Below are positions 1 to 8,522 of a DNA stretch of 64,000 nucleotides, in pieces (the stretch's first letter is position 1; each line of letters opens with the position of its first letter). Where the stretch lies: contig JANYDH010000165.1 of the NCBI GenBank assembly GCA_025359865.1, positions 1 through 64,000 of the forward strand, written 5' to 3'. A program made the position numbers and the translations under genes. The stretch is from Actinomycetes bacterium (GTDB taxonomy: Bacteria > Actinomycetota > Acidimicrobiia > Acidimicrobiales > Ilumatobacteraceae). The notes below the pieces were generated by a model. That model saw only the letters and a list, made by a program, of their open reading frames with translations, searched no databases and had not been told where the DNA came from.

Positions 1-45
1 TCACGACCAAAGCTGCTAGCGGGTGGCTTGTTCACGTCACCACGG

Positions 46-2169
46 TCAGGCTCCGCGGGAGATGCTCGTCTCGTAGCGGTTGGTGGCGACTTCGTCGCCG
101 TGCACGATGGCGAGATCGAGCCACAGGTCGCCTGGTGCATCGGGAACGACGAACTGGATCGTGCCGACCCTGACGCAGCTGTCGGGCGGGGTATCGCCTT
201 GCCACTGCCATATGTGGCTGCCGCCCGGCCAGCGAAGTGTGGCCGTACAGTCGACGGCTTCCAGCATGCGGTGTACGTCGCTGATGATGTGTACGTCGAG
301 ACCCAAGGTGTCACCGGGCTGTACCTGATCGGGCAACCGGTCGGCCACCACGATCACGGGGCGGCATGCATCGATGACCGCCTGGAACGCCGGTTTGGGT
401 CGACGCTCGTGGTCGAGCACGCTGGACGATATTCTCGGTGTGGCATCGGCCAACGAAGCGAAGCAGAACCCGCCAGTAGGGCGATATTTCAGTCTCCGCA
501 ACGTCTCGATCTGGTGTCGCAACAACGTGGCCTGGTAGTACTGCGACGCCTGGCGCCATGCATCGAACGTGGCATACGAGGCCGGAGGCACATACTGGTC
601 GAACAGCTCGCGTTGAAAGCCGTGTTCCATCGCGAGGTGATCCCAGTCGAGTAACGGCCACTGGCGGGGGGAAGCGAACACCGCCTCGTCGGGTAGCGAC
701 GGCGCGCCGAATCCGGTGACCCAGCGCACCATTCGGGGAAGCGTCGCCGCAAAGCCGGGAAGGTCGCGTTCGCCACCTCGACCCCATCCGAAGCTGAGAT
801 GGCTGTCGGTGCCGTCAAGCTGCGGCAGATGTGGCGCAACGCCGCTGTGTGCGACCACCGGACGGCTGTCGTCGGCGCGTTCGAATGCACGCTTGACCCA
901 GTGGTCGAGAATCGATTTGTTCCAGCCGGGCAGTTGCTGCCCGCGAATGCTCGGCTCGGGCGAATCGTGGCCGCACCACAACACGATCGACGGATGATGG
1001 CCGAGAAGGTCAACGGCGTCACGAACCTGGCTGACAGCCTGGCGACGCACGCTGCGCGCGTAACCGCCGTAGAGCGGGAAGTCCTGCCATACGAGGAGTC
1101 CGAGCTCGTCGGCGGCCGCATAGCTCTCGGGCCGGCCGATGTGGCGGTACATCCTGACGAGATCGAGTCCGGCCTCGCGCGCGAGTTCCATGTCGGCACG
1201 CAGTTCCGCTGGCGAGGCATCGGCGAGTGCCAGGCGAGCGGGGCCGGCAAGCACACCCTTCGCGAACAGGCGTTCACCGTTGACCGAGATCGTCCAATCT
1301 TGCAGCGTCACTTCGCGCAGGCCCGTGCGAACACTGTGCCGATCGCTCACCTCCCCGTCGATCGATATCTCGACGGTGACGTCACTCAGCGGTTGCTCGC
1401 CCATCGTCCACGGCCACCACAGTTCCGGCGCAGACACGTCGAGATTCCACGCGACTTCGTTGATGCCGCCGGCAAGTGGCTGCTGGTGTTGTGCCAAGGC
1501 AACCCCATCGACGAGCGTCGTGATCCGCGCAGTGCGTGACGAGTCGCTGTCGAGTCGGGCGGTGATGCGCAGGTGGGCGCGTTTGTCGTTTGCGTCGCGG
1601 CACAGCACACGGCATCGGTCGATGCGGACCGGTCCGGTCCGTTCGATTCGGACAGGCCGCCAAAGCCCTCCGGGGTTCCAGGTTCCGGCGCTCGACGGAT
1701 CGTCAAAGGCGCCGGTGATGGATCGCTTTGCAGTGCCACTTTGGCGATGGCTGGTCACTTCGACAGCGAGCACGTGCTCGGCACCGAGACGCATCAGGCT
1801 GGTGACATCGAAGCTGTGTGTCGAGAAGTAGCCCTCCGGGTCACCAAGGTAGGCACCGTCTAGCCACACGTCGGCCTGGGAGAACACGCCGTTGAGTACT
1901 ACGAACAGTCGCTCACCCTCGGCGGGCACGACGTGATCGAACGCGCGTCGATACAGCAGCGGTCCGTCGAAGTCGGCGAATGCCGCATGGCTGCGCCAAT
2001 GCGACGGCACCTGCATCTCGGTCCACCCGGCCTCGTCGACGTCGATGCCGATACCGCTTCGGCGCAGTTCGTCATCGGCAGGAGATACCCGCCATGCGCC
2101 GCTCAGATCCATCCGCCCAGGGTAGCGATGGACCGGTGCGGCCCCATGCGACACAGGCGCGATGGCCAC
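46..2169 (-). CDS. Glycoside hydrolase family 2-fold protein, probably catalytically inactive
   Basis: The 707-residue protein has a GH2 layout: an N-terminal jelly-roll sugar-binding domain (about residues 20-190, with GDPEGYFSTHSFDVTSL), an immunoglobulin-like domain (to about 290) and a TIM barrel (about 295-600). It most resembles beta-mannosidase-type GH2 enzymes. The acid/base motif, normally WCGNNE, reads WCGHDSPEP near residue 400. The nucleophile motif, normally SEFG, reads TGFGAPSLP near residue 485. Both catalytic glutamates therefore seem to be missing, which suggests carbohydrate binding rather than hydrolysis. No signal peptide is visible. The start may be Met20 (MDLSGAWR, at 2112) rather than the first Met. 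The gene is divergent from the MoxR ATPase, 15 bases away. The GH2 fold is secure; loss of activity is inferred from the two motifs. Confidence 0.8.
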   Translation of the reverse strand: MAIAPVSHGAAPVHRYPGRMDLSGAWRVSPADDELRRSGIGIDVDEAGWTEMQVPSHWRSHAAFADFDGPLLYRRAFDHVVPAEGERLFVVLNGVFSQADVWLDGAYLGDPEGYFSTHSFDVTSLMRLGAEHVLAVEVTSHRQSGTAKRSITGAFDDPSSAGTWNPGGLWRPVRIERTGPVRIDRCRVLCRDANDKRAHLRITARLDSDSSRTARITTLVDGVALAQHQQPLAGGINEVAWNLDVSAPELWWPWTMGEQPLSDVTVEISIDGEVSDRHSVRTGLREVTLQDWTISVNGERLFAKGVLAGPARLALADASPAELRADMELAREAGLDLVRMYRHIGRPESYAAADELGLLVWQDFPLYGGYARSVRRQAVSQVRDAVDLLGHHPSIVLWCGHDSPEPSIRGQQLPGWNKSILDHWVKRAFERADDSRPVVAHSGVAPHLPQLDGTDSHLSFGWGRGGERDLPGFAATLPRMVRWVTGFGAPSLPDEAVFASPRQWPLLDWDHLAMEHGFQRELFDQYVPPASYATFDAWRQASQYYQATLLRHQIETLRRLKYRPTGGFCFASLADATPRISSSVLDHERRPKPAFQAVIDACRPVIVVADRLPDQVQPGDTLGLDVHIISDVHRMLEAVDCTATLRWPGGSHIWQWQGDTPPDSCVRVGTIQFVVPDAPGDLWLDLAIVHGDEVATNRYETSISRGA

Positions 2170-2184
2170 GGTAGGGTCAGGTCA

Positions 2185-3603
2185 ATGATGACGCAACCGG
2201 GCAATCTGGCAAGCACGCTTGGCGAACTGAGGGCGTCTGGTTGGGCCAGCGTGCCGGTGAAGGAAGAGATCCGCCGCAACGCCGTTGCCAAGATTGCTGC
2301 CGGAGAGCAGTTGTTCGATGGTGTGCAAGGGTACGAGCGCACTGTGATGCCGCAGCTCGAGAATGCACTGCTCGCCGGTCACGACGTGATCTTCCTGGGC
2401 GAGCGGGGCCAGGCGAAGACGCGGATGATCCGCTCACTCATCCATCTGCTCGACGAATGGATGCCGATCGTCACCGGTAGCGAGATCAACGACGACCCGT
2501 ACTCGCCCGTCAGCCGGTATGCGCGAGACCGCATCGCGGAGCATGGCGAAGCCACCCATATCGCCTGGGTACACCGCACCGAACGGTATGGCGAGAAGTT
2601 GGCCACGCCCGATACGTCCATTGCCGATCTCATCGGCGAGGTTGACCCAATCAAGGTCGCCGAGGGTCGGTATCTCAGCGATGAACTCACTCTGCACTAC
2701 GGTCTCGTGCCGCGTACCAACCGCGGCATCTTTGCTATCAACGAGATTCCCGATCTCGCCGAGCGCATTCAGGTTGGGCTGCTCAACGTGCTCGAAGAGC
2801 GCGATGTGCAAGTGCGCGGCTACAAGATCCGGTTGCCGCTCGATCTCTTGCTGGTGGCGAGCGCCAATCCCGAGGATTACACCAACCGCGGTCGCATCAT
2901 CACCCCGTTGAAAGACCGGTTCGGTAGCCAGATTCGTACCCACTACCCGCTCGAGGTTGCCACCGAGGTGGCCATCATGCGCCAAGAAGCTCGCCCGGCG
3001 TCGGTCGGCGATGTGCAGGTCACCATCCCCGACTACATCGAGCAGGTCGTTGCCACGTTCAGCCAGTTGGCCAGGGCGAGCAGCCAGGTCAATCAGCGCA
3101 GCGGGGTCAGCGTTCGACTATCGGTCAGCAATCTCGAGGTGCTTGGCGCCAACGCGTTGCGCCGCGGCCTGCGCGCCGGTGAGCGGTCGGTGGTTCCACG
3201 AATCAGCGACTTCGAAGCGCTCGCCGCATCGTCGGCTGGCAAGATCGAGATCGAATCGCTCGATGAAGGCCGCGATGGAATGATCCTTGAAAATCTGGTC
3301 AAAGCTGCGGTCTTGGCGGTCTACAAGGAGCGGATCTCTCCCGATCAGGTACGCGAAGTGATCGGCGCGTTCGAGGAGGGAATCGTTGCCCACACGGGCG
3401 AAGACGTTGCCTCGCTCGATGAGGCCCGCCTGGTTGAGCAGGTACCAGCGCTCGCCGGCCCGGTGTCGGCCCTTACCAAGGGCGACGAATCACCGGCAGC
3501 GGTGGCTGCTGCGGTCGAGTTTGTGCTCGAAGGTCTACACCTGTCGAAGCGTCTCAACAAAGACGCATCCAGCGCGGGTGCCACGTACCGCAGCCGCAGC
3601 TGA
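2185..3603 (+). CDS. MoxR-type AAA+ ATPase (magnesium chelatase ChlI-like)
   Basis: A 472-residue AAA+ ATPase. Walker A is GERGQAKT at about residues 72-79. Walker B-like IFAINEIPDL follows near 182, then a sensor segment ASANPEDYTNRGR near 228 and an arginine-bearing LKDRFGSQI. These match the MoxR/ChlI class, whose members work with a VWA-domain partner to remodel or insert metals into target proteins. The probable partner is the VWA protein starting at 5351. The open frame continues upstream into the GH2 gene, but the ATG at 2185 gives the N-terminus expected for the family and avoids that overlap. The substrate cannot be read from the sequence. Confidence 0.88.
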   Translation: MMTQPGNLASTLGELRASGWASVPVKEEIRRNAVAKIAAGEQLFDGVQGYERTVMPQLENALLAGHDVIFLGERGQAKTRMIRSLIHLLDEWMPIVTGSEINDDPYSPVSRYARDRIAEHGEATHIAWVHRTERYGEKLATPDTSIADLIGEVDPIKVAEGRYLSDELTLHYGLVPRTNRGIFAINEIPDLAERIQVGLLNVLEERDVQVRGYKIRLPLDLLLVASANPEDYTNRGRIITPLKDRFGSQIRTHYPLEVATEVAIMRQEARPASVGDVQVTIPDYIEQVVATFSQLARASSQVNQRSGVSVRLSVSNLEVLGANALRRGLRAGERSVVPRISDFEALAASSAGKIEIESLDEGRDGMILENLVKAAVLAVYKERISPDQVREVIGAFEEGIVAHTGEDVASLDEARLVEQVPALAGPVSALTKGDESPAAVAAAVEFVLEGLHLSKRLNKDASSAGATYRSRS

Positions 3604-3615
3604 CACCACCCGTCT

Positions 3616-3652
3616 GTGAGGTTCCCGCAGCTCAGCTTGCACCCAAACTCAC
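3616..3652. repeat. 37-bp dispersed intergenic repeat, copy A
   Basis: This 37-bp sequence begins GTGAGGTTCC and ends CCCAAACTCAC. It recurs in reverse orientation at 62579-62615 with only three differences. The ends (GTGAG/CTCAC) and an inner GCAG/CTGC pair can fold into an interrupted hairpin. It lies between the convergent ATPase and GH1-like genes, so it may serve as a transcription terminator. A 16-bp piece of the 62.6-kb copy and its flank (CGTCCGTGAGGTTCCG) also occurs at 27811-27826. Confidence 0.6.
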
Positions 3653-3700
3653 AAGGGTTGCTGCGTCAACCGCAGACCGGTCCATGCATCTCGACGGCTG

Positions 3701-4663
3701 TCACGTCTCGATGCCGAGAAATCGTCGCCCACTGTCTTTCAATTCTCGATCCCGGGTGATGATCCCTTGGGCTCGCGACGGCTCGGTGAGGTCGTTGGCG
3801 TCGAATGCCGGGCTGACCGACATCGCCGAGAGTGGTAGGCCAGACGCTGCCTCGATCGTGCCGGCAACGTACCGTTCGACGGCAGACTCTCGCCCTGCGT
3901 CGGCGCCTGTGGGCAGCAGAAACGTCACTGCCAGTGGACGCTCGGGCGCCTGTTCGGCGGTGCGATGCAACAGACCGAGAACGTCGTGCTCGTGACGAAC
4001 GATGATGCCGACGACGTCGCACGCCCCGGCGAGATCGTCCAACTCGCGATCTGCTCGTCCGGGGATGCTGATGTTGCCGGTACGCAGCCCGTCGAGCCAC
4101 AGCCGCCAGCGGATCTGGTCGAATCGCCGGGAGGCCTCGGCGGCCTGCACCGTTTGGTCGGCGGGCCGCACTACTTCGACACCGAATGCGGTGATCACGG
4201 GCGGTCCGCCGCGCAGGATCCGCCACGCATCTCGCCATGCGGTGATGAGCGTGTCGAGCACCTCACCGTGGCGACGCGGGTCGTTCGGATGTATGGCGTT
4301 GGCCACGCCCAGCGGATGGTCGATCGGCACCCAGCCGCCGATCACGTCACCGAACGCCTCGGCACATGCTTCGACCCAACGCGGCCACCAGTGATGCGCA
4401 AAGCGCACATCGGTGAAGCCGCCTTCGTTGTCGAACCACGCGGGCACGTGGCGTTGCAGCAAGGCCATCTGCAGTACCACCCCCATCTCGCGGGCGGCTA
4501 AAGCGGCACCGAGGTAGAACTCGACGGCTTCGCCGTGCAACTCGCCCGGCTTTGGTTGCATCCACACCCAGTCGACACCGATCCGCACCTGGCCAACGCC
4601 GAACTGCCGGAGCATGTCGAGGTCTTCGATGAAGCGGTGACGGTCGACCAGCGCGGCGGGCAC
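3701..4663 (-). CDS. GH1-fold protein lacking catalytic glutamates
   Basis: A 320-residue protein that follows the GH1 beta-glucosidase barrel. An early segment FIEDLDMLRQFGVGQVRIG matches the family's (Y/R)EDIxLMxxLG region, followed by WVWMQPKPGE and a WPRWVEACAEAFGDVIGGW helix. The catalytic acid/base motif NEP is replaced by IDHP in GGWVPIDHPLG (about residue 113). The nucleophile motif TENG near the C-terminus is replaced by TFLLPTG. At 320 residues it is shorter than usual GH1 enzymes (about 440-480). The start is a GTG just after the cyclase stop. It lies downstream of the cyclase on the same strand, 28 bases apart, so they probably share a transcript. The fold assignment is fairly strong; inactivity is inferred. 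Confidence 0.65.
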   Translation of the reverse strand: MPAALVDRHRFIEDLDMLRQFGVGQVRIGVDWVWMQPKPGELHGEAVEFYLGAALAAREMGVVLQMALLQRHVPAWFDNEGGFTDVRFAHHWWPRWVEACAEAFGDVIGGWVPIDHPLGVANAIHPNDPRRHGEVLDTLITAWRDAWRILRGGPPVITAFGVEVVRPADQTVQAAEASRRFDQIRWRLWLDGLRTGNISIPGRADRELDDLAGACDVVGIIVRHEHDVLGLLHRTAEQAPERPLAVTFLLPTGADAGRESAVERYVAGTIEAASGLPLSAMSVSPAFDANDLTEPSRAQGIITRDRELKDSGRRFLGIET

Positions 4664-4691
4664 GACTACTGCCCTGACAGGACCGTTGATG

Positions 4692-5240
4692 TTAGAGATA
4701 AGGGGCCCGTGTCCACAACTCGTTGGTGTCGCTGCTCGGGGTGGCAGCCGGAGCGCCGCTCAACTCGAGCACGTCGATGCTGCCCGGAAAGCCGCGCAGG
4801 TCGACTTCGCCGTACGGATTGGCGCTGACCCCTTCTGGCATTCGTTCGAGTTGCATCGTGGGGATCAACACGTGGGAGGGGCCGGCGACGTCACACAGCC
4901 GCGACGCCATGTTGACGGCCGACCCGATGTAGTCGTCACCGTCGAACAGCAGTGCAAATCCGGTGGCAATGCCGACTCGAAGCGACAAGGGAGCGCAGAT
5001 ATCCGCTGAGCGGTGTTTGAGGTCGAGCGCGAACGAGATGGCGTTGCTCTGATCGACCGACACCATCATGCAGCCGTCACCGAGCCACTTCGCGATGCGA
5101 ACGCCGCGCTCGCTCGCGATTTCGCGAACGAGCGACCGGAATGCACTCAGGATCCGCCCGGCGGCATCATCGCCGAAGGCAGCGGTGTAGTTCGTGAACC
5201 CGGAGAGGTCGACGAACGCAAAGGTTCGGGGAACACGCAT
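4692..5240 (-). CDS. Class III adenylate/guanylate cyclase catalytic domain protein
   Basis: A 182-residue, single-domain class III nucleotide cyclase. The first metal-binding Asp lies in FAFVDLSGFTNY near residue 11, and the second in KWLGDGCMM near 57. GSAVNMASRL near 128 matches the family's transition-state-stabilising Asn/Arg helix. The family makes cAMP or cGMP from ATP or GTP as a dimer. No sensor or membrane domain is attached, so it is soluble and any input must come from partners. It is the first gene of a two-gene minus-strand unit with the GH1-fold protein and is divergent from the VWA gene. Substrate choice (ATP or GTP) cannot be decided here. Confidence 0.85.
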   Translation of the reverse strand: MRVPRTFAFVDLSGFTNYTAAFGDDAAGRILSAFRSLVREIASERGVRIAKWLGDGCMMVSVDQSNAISFALDLKHRSADICAPLSLRVGIATGFALLFDGDDYIGSAVNMASRLCDVAGPSHVLIPTMQLERMPEGVSANPYGEVDLRGFPGSIDVLELSGAPAATPSSDTNELWTRAPYL

Positions 5241-5350
5241 GTAGCCCTCAGAGTATCTCGGTAGAACCGATCGGATGTGTCAGCGCTATCGGCCTCAAAG
5301 ATACTTCGACCCACAGGGAAGATGGCTTGAGCACGAAGTAGTGTTCGACT

Positions 5351-7369
5351 ATGGCAGCACGGTTCACATACTCACGCTGGGATGGCACGCAGAAGGGCTT
5401 CGATCTCGATGCCGATGCCCTGTTCGACGAGTTGAACGACGATTTGCTCTACCACGGCGACATCAACAGCGCCTTGCGCAGGCTGATGCAGCAGGGCATG
5501 AACGATCGCAACGGCGAGCGGATGCAGGGCCTTCGCGAACTGATGGACAAGCTGCGGCAACAACGACAGGAACGACTCGACCAGTTCGACCTCGGTGGCG
5601 TCTACCAAGAAATCGCCGACGAATTGAACGACATCGTCGACGAAGAGCGTCACGCCATCGAAAACGCCACTCGCGAGGCCGATAGCAGTGGCGACGACCG
5701 GCGTGCCCAGGCCGCACACGACACCGCGACCGACCGCAACTTCCGTCTCGACATGCTGCCAAACGACCTCGCCGGTAAGGTCCGCGAGCTGTCGGCGTAC
5801 GACTTCGAGTCGGCTGAGGCCGCCCAACGGTTCGAACAACTGATGGACAAGCTGCGTCAACAGTTGATGCAGCAGGCTGTCGACCAGATGAGCAGTGCGG
5901 TCCAGAACATGAGCCCCGAAGACATGCAGCGTACGAAAGACATGCTTGCGGCGCTCAATGAAATGCTCGAAAAGCGCGCTGAGGGCGAAGACCCGGGGTT
6001 CGAACAGTTCATGGAGCAGTTCGGCGACTTCTTTCCCGAAAACCCGCAGAACCTCGATGAGCTGCTCGAGCAGATGGCCCAACGGATGGCTGCGATGCAG
6101 GCGATGATGAACTCCATGTCGCCTGAGCAGCGCGCCCAGTTGCAACAGCTCAGTGATCAGCTCCTCGAAGACATGGATCTGCGGTGGCAGATGGACCAAC
6201 TCGGGCAGAACCTTCGGTCGATGTTTCCGCAGATGGGCTGGAACCAGAGCTACGAGTTCGAGGGCCAAGACCCAATGGGTATGGCCCAGGCGATGCAGAC
6301 CATGCAAGATCTCGGAGATCTCGATCAGCTCGAGAATCTGCTGCGTAACGCCACGACTCCCGGTGCCCTGGCCGAGGCCGATATGGACCGTGTCCGCGAC
6401 CTCATGGGTGACGACGCGGCGCGTTCACTCGAACGGTTGGCCGAACTCACCCAGATGCTGAAAGATGCAGGCCTGATCGAGCAGAAAGAAGGCCGCCTCG
6501 AGCTCACGCCCAAGGGACTCCGCAAGATCGGAGCCAATGCGCTTCGTGACCTGTTCGACCGGCTGGCCAAGGACAAGCTCGGCCAACATCAGATCGACCG
6601 CCTCGGCGAGGGCCACGAGCGTTCGTACGAAACCAAGCAGTACGAGTTCGGCGATCCGTTCAACCTCGATCTGCAGCGCACGGTTCGCAACGCGATTCGC
6701 CGCAACGGAGCTGGGACACCGGTGCAACTCTCACCGGATGATTTCGAGATCGAACGTACCGAGCACACCACGCGCTCGTCGACCGTACTCATGCTCGATC
6801 TGTCGCTCAGCATGCCCATGCGTGACAACTTCCTGCCTGCGAAGAAGGTCACGATGGCCCTGCATTCGCTGATCACCTCGCAGTTCCCTCGCGACTACAT
6901 GGGCATCGTCGGGTTCAGTGAGACCGCCCGCATCCTCACCGCCGCGCAACTGCCCGAAGTGAGCTGGGACTTTGTCTACGGCACCAACATGCAACATGGC
7001 TTCATGCTTGCTCGACAGTTGTTGTCGAAGCAGTCGGGTACGAAACAGATCATAATGATCACCGATGGCGAGCCGACGGCGCACGTGCTGCCCAACGGTG
7101 AGGTCTTCTTCAACTACCCGCCGGTGCGCGAAACGGTCGAAGCGACGTTGCGTGAGGTGGTGCGGTGTACCCGCGACAATATTCGGATCAATACGTTCGT
7201 GCTCGATGCCACGGGGTCGCTGCGGGCCTTCATCGAGAAGTTGACATCGATCAATCGCGGACGGGCGTTCTTCACCACCCCCGAGACGCTTGGCGACTAT
7301 GTCCTCGTCGACTTCATCGAGCACAAAAAGCAACTCGCCCGCGGCCGGGGTAGCCGCCGGGCCGGCTGA
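5351..7369 (+). CDS. VWA domain protein, CoxE-like partner of MoxR ATPase
   Basis: A 672-residue protein. Residues about 60-400 are helical and very rich in Met, Gln and Glu (for example LLEQMAQRMAAMQAMMNSM), probably coiled coil. The C-terminal third is a VWA domain with a metal-ion-dependent adhesion site, LDLSLSMPMRDN, near residue 481, and a second conserved strand IIMITDGEPTAH. VWA proteins of this type pair with MoxR ATPases to load cofactors or remodel target complexes. The cognate ATPase is probably the gene at 2185, although a cyclase/GH1 pair on the other strand separates them. No signal peptide or membrane span is seen, so a cytoplasmic role is likely. Confidence 0.85.
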   Translation: MAARFTYSRWDGTQKGFDLDADALFDELNDDLLYHGDINSALRRLMQQGMNDRNGERMQGLRELMDKLRQQRQERLDQFDLGGVYQEIADELNDIVDEERHAIENATREADSSGDDRRAQAAHDTATDRNFRLDMLPNDLAGKVRELSAYDFESAEAAQRFEQLMDKLRQQLMQQAVDQMSSAVQNMSPEDMQRTKDMLAALNEMLEKRAEGEDPGFEQFMEQFGDFFPENPQNLDELLEQMAQRMAAMQAMMNSMSPEQRAQLQQLSDQLLEDMDLRWQMDQLGQNLRSMFPQMGWNQSYEFEGQDPMGMAQAMQTMQDLGDLDQLENLLRNATTPGALAEADMDRVRDLMGDDAARSLERLAELTQMLKDAGLIEQKEGRLELTPKGLRKIGANALRDLFDRLAKDKLGQHQIDRLGEGHERSYETKQYEFGDPFNLDLQRTVRNAIRRNGAGTPVQLSPDDFEIERTEHTTRSSTVLMLDLSLSMPMRDNFLPAKKVTMALHSLITSQFPRDYMGIVGFSETARILTAAQLPEVSWDFVYGTNMQHGFMLARQLLSKQSGTKQIIMITDGEPTAHVLPNGEVFFNYPPVRETVEATLREVVRCTRDNIRINTFVLDATGSLRAFIEKLTSINRGRAFFTTPETLGDYVLVDFIEHKKQLARGRGSRRAG

Positions 7370-7410
7370 GTTCCAGACGCTCGGGTTCGGCTTCGGCTTC
7401 GTTTTCGTCC

Positions 7411-7662
7411 TCAGCCAAGACCGAGCGACTCGACCGTCGTGAGCGCCTCGCGTAGGTCGCACCCGGTGAGTTCACGTTGGCGCTTCACTGCACCGATCTT
7501 GTTGCCGGCCCGCATGAGTGCCACCACATCGGGCGAAACACCGCTCGCCAACAGTTGTATTGGGGGCGGCAACTGTAGGCCGGTGTGTTGTAACAGCAGT
7601 TCCATCTGGCGTTCGAGGACTGCGAGGCGGGCGTACACATTGGCGGCGTCACTATCGGGCAC
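7411..7662 (-). CDS. Small protein with ribosomal L7/L12 C-terminal-like domain
   Basis: An 83-residue protein. Residues about 42-80 (SPDVVALMRAGNKIGAVKRQ followed by RELTGCDLREA) resemble the C-terminal domain of ribosomal protein L7/L12, where IxxIKxVRExTGLGLKEAK is typical. The first 30 residues form a short helix (VYARLAVLERQMELLLQ) that may dimerise. It is not the ribosomal stalk protein, because it lacks the normal N-terminal domain and hinge and is not near rpoB or rplJ. Stand-alone copies of this domain are common in actinobacteria, and their role is unknown. Confidence 0.7.
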   Translation of the reverse strand: MPDSDAANVYARLAVLERQMELLLQHTGLQLPPPIQLLASGVSPDVVALMRAGNKIGAVKRQRELTGCDLREALTTVESLGLG

Positions 7663-7769
7663 CCCTGCAGACTAGTGCATTGTGCAAGGAGCAGAAGTTG
7701 GCTCAACGTCGGGGTCGACTGGGTTCCACAGGACGCTCTGCGATCGGTTACGGGCAGATTCTCGTAGGG

Positions 7770-8280
7770 TTTGGCGTTTGGCTGTCATTGGCAGGCTGTC
7801 GCACAATGTTGTTTTTGGTGGTGTGGCGGGTGAGGTTGGCCGTTTGGCCGTTTGGCCGTCTGGCCGTCTGGTCGTGTTGTCGGCAACGGTGTCGTGGTTG
7901 TTGCTGAACTCGCGCTCGTGCCGCACAAGTCGACTCAACGTCGGCGACTGACAGCCCGCCCGCCGGGCCTACCCGTTGTTGCGCTGCCAAGTCGCGTCGA
8001 GTTATCGGGGCTGGCGACAGGTAAGTCGACGCGATCCTACCCGCGACGCCTTTCCGGGAGAAGTCGCGTCGAGTTATCGGGGCTGGCGACATGTAAGTCG
8101 ACGCGATCCTGCCCGCACAGCCGGCGTGGTCGCTGATGCAGACTTCCACGACGCCCGCCTGTCATGCACCGGACGTTCACGCTGCAGCGCGACCGCACGG
8201 CCGGGGTCGGGGTCGGGGTCGGGTATCGCCACCCCCGCCCGCATTTTCCGACAGCCTGTCCATAACAACCCAACGCCAAA
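7770..8280. mobile_element. MITE-like intergenic element with terminal inverted repeats, copy 1
   Basis: The region 7663-8592 has no credible gene. Within it, 7770-7809 (TTTGGCGTTTGGCTGTCATT and onward) and the reverse complement of 8241-8280 match over roughly 40 bp with about eight differences, forming terminal inverted repeats. The interior matches 27855-28258 through long blocks, including GTTGTTGCTGAACTCG and ACAGCCCGCCCGCCGGGCCT. No transposase is encoded. Imperfect direct repeats ACTAGTGCATTGTGCA (7671) and ACTAGTGGTTGTGCA (8413) lie outside the inverted repeats. This is best described as a non-autonomous transposon-like or REP-like element; how it moved is unknown. Confidence 0.6.
7993..8105. 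repeat. Tandem pair of 41-bp hairpin units inside the element
   Basis: Two units, 7993-8033 and 8065-8105, each carry arms CGCGTCGA and TCGACGCG plus an inner TTA/TAA pair around a GC-rich loop (TCGGGGCTGGCGACA). They are 72 bp apart start to start and differ at one base. A third unit, missing part of the inner pair, is at 28050-28090 in the second element. The strong arms with a conserved loop suggest a structural or protein-binding role. Confidence 0.6.
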
Positions 8281-8522
8281 GATCAGCCCGAAAGCACCGG
8301 CGCCGGTCCATGTGATGGGTGTGGCGGTGTTCGACGAATTTGATCTGCGTGGCCACGAGTTCGTCGCCACGCAGACAAAACCGTCGCATTCAACCAACTT
8401 CAGCGCGGCACCACTAGTGGTTGTGCACGGCGCTGGCGGCCTGCCGACACGGGGAGCGGTTGCATCGGTGCTGCTCAGCCGGATATTGACCGCGGTGAGT
8501 GGTGAGCTGAGAACTTTCCGAA

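Noticed and set aside
7985-8111. CRISPR array
   Set aside because: Only two repeat units in this place, with an uneven spacer and no cas genes; the units are internal hairpins of a larger element.
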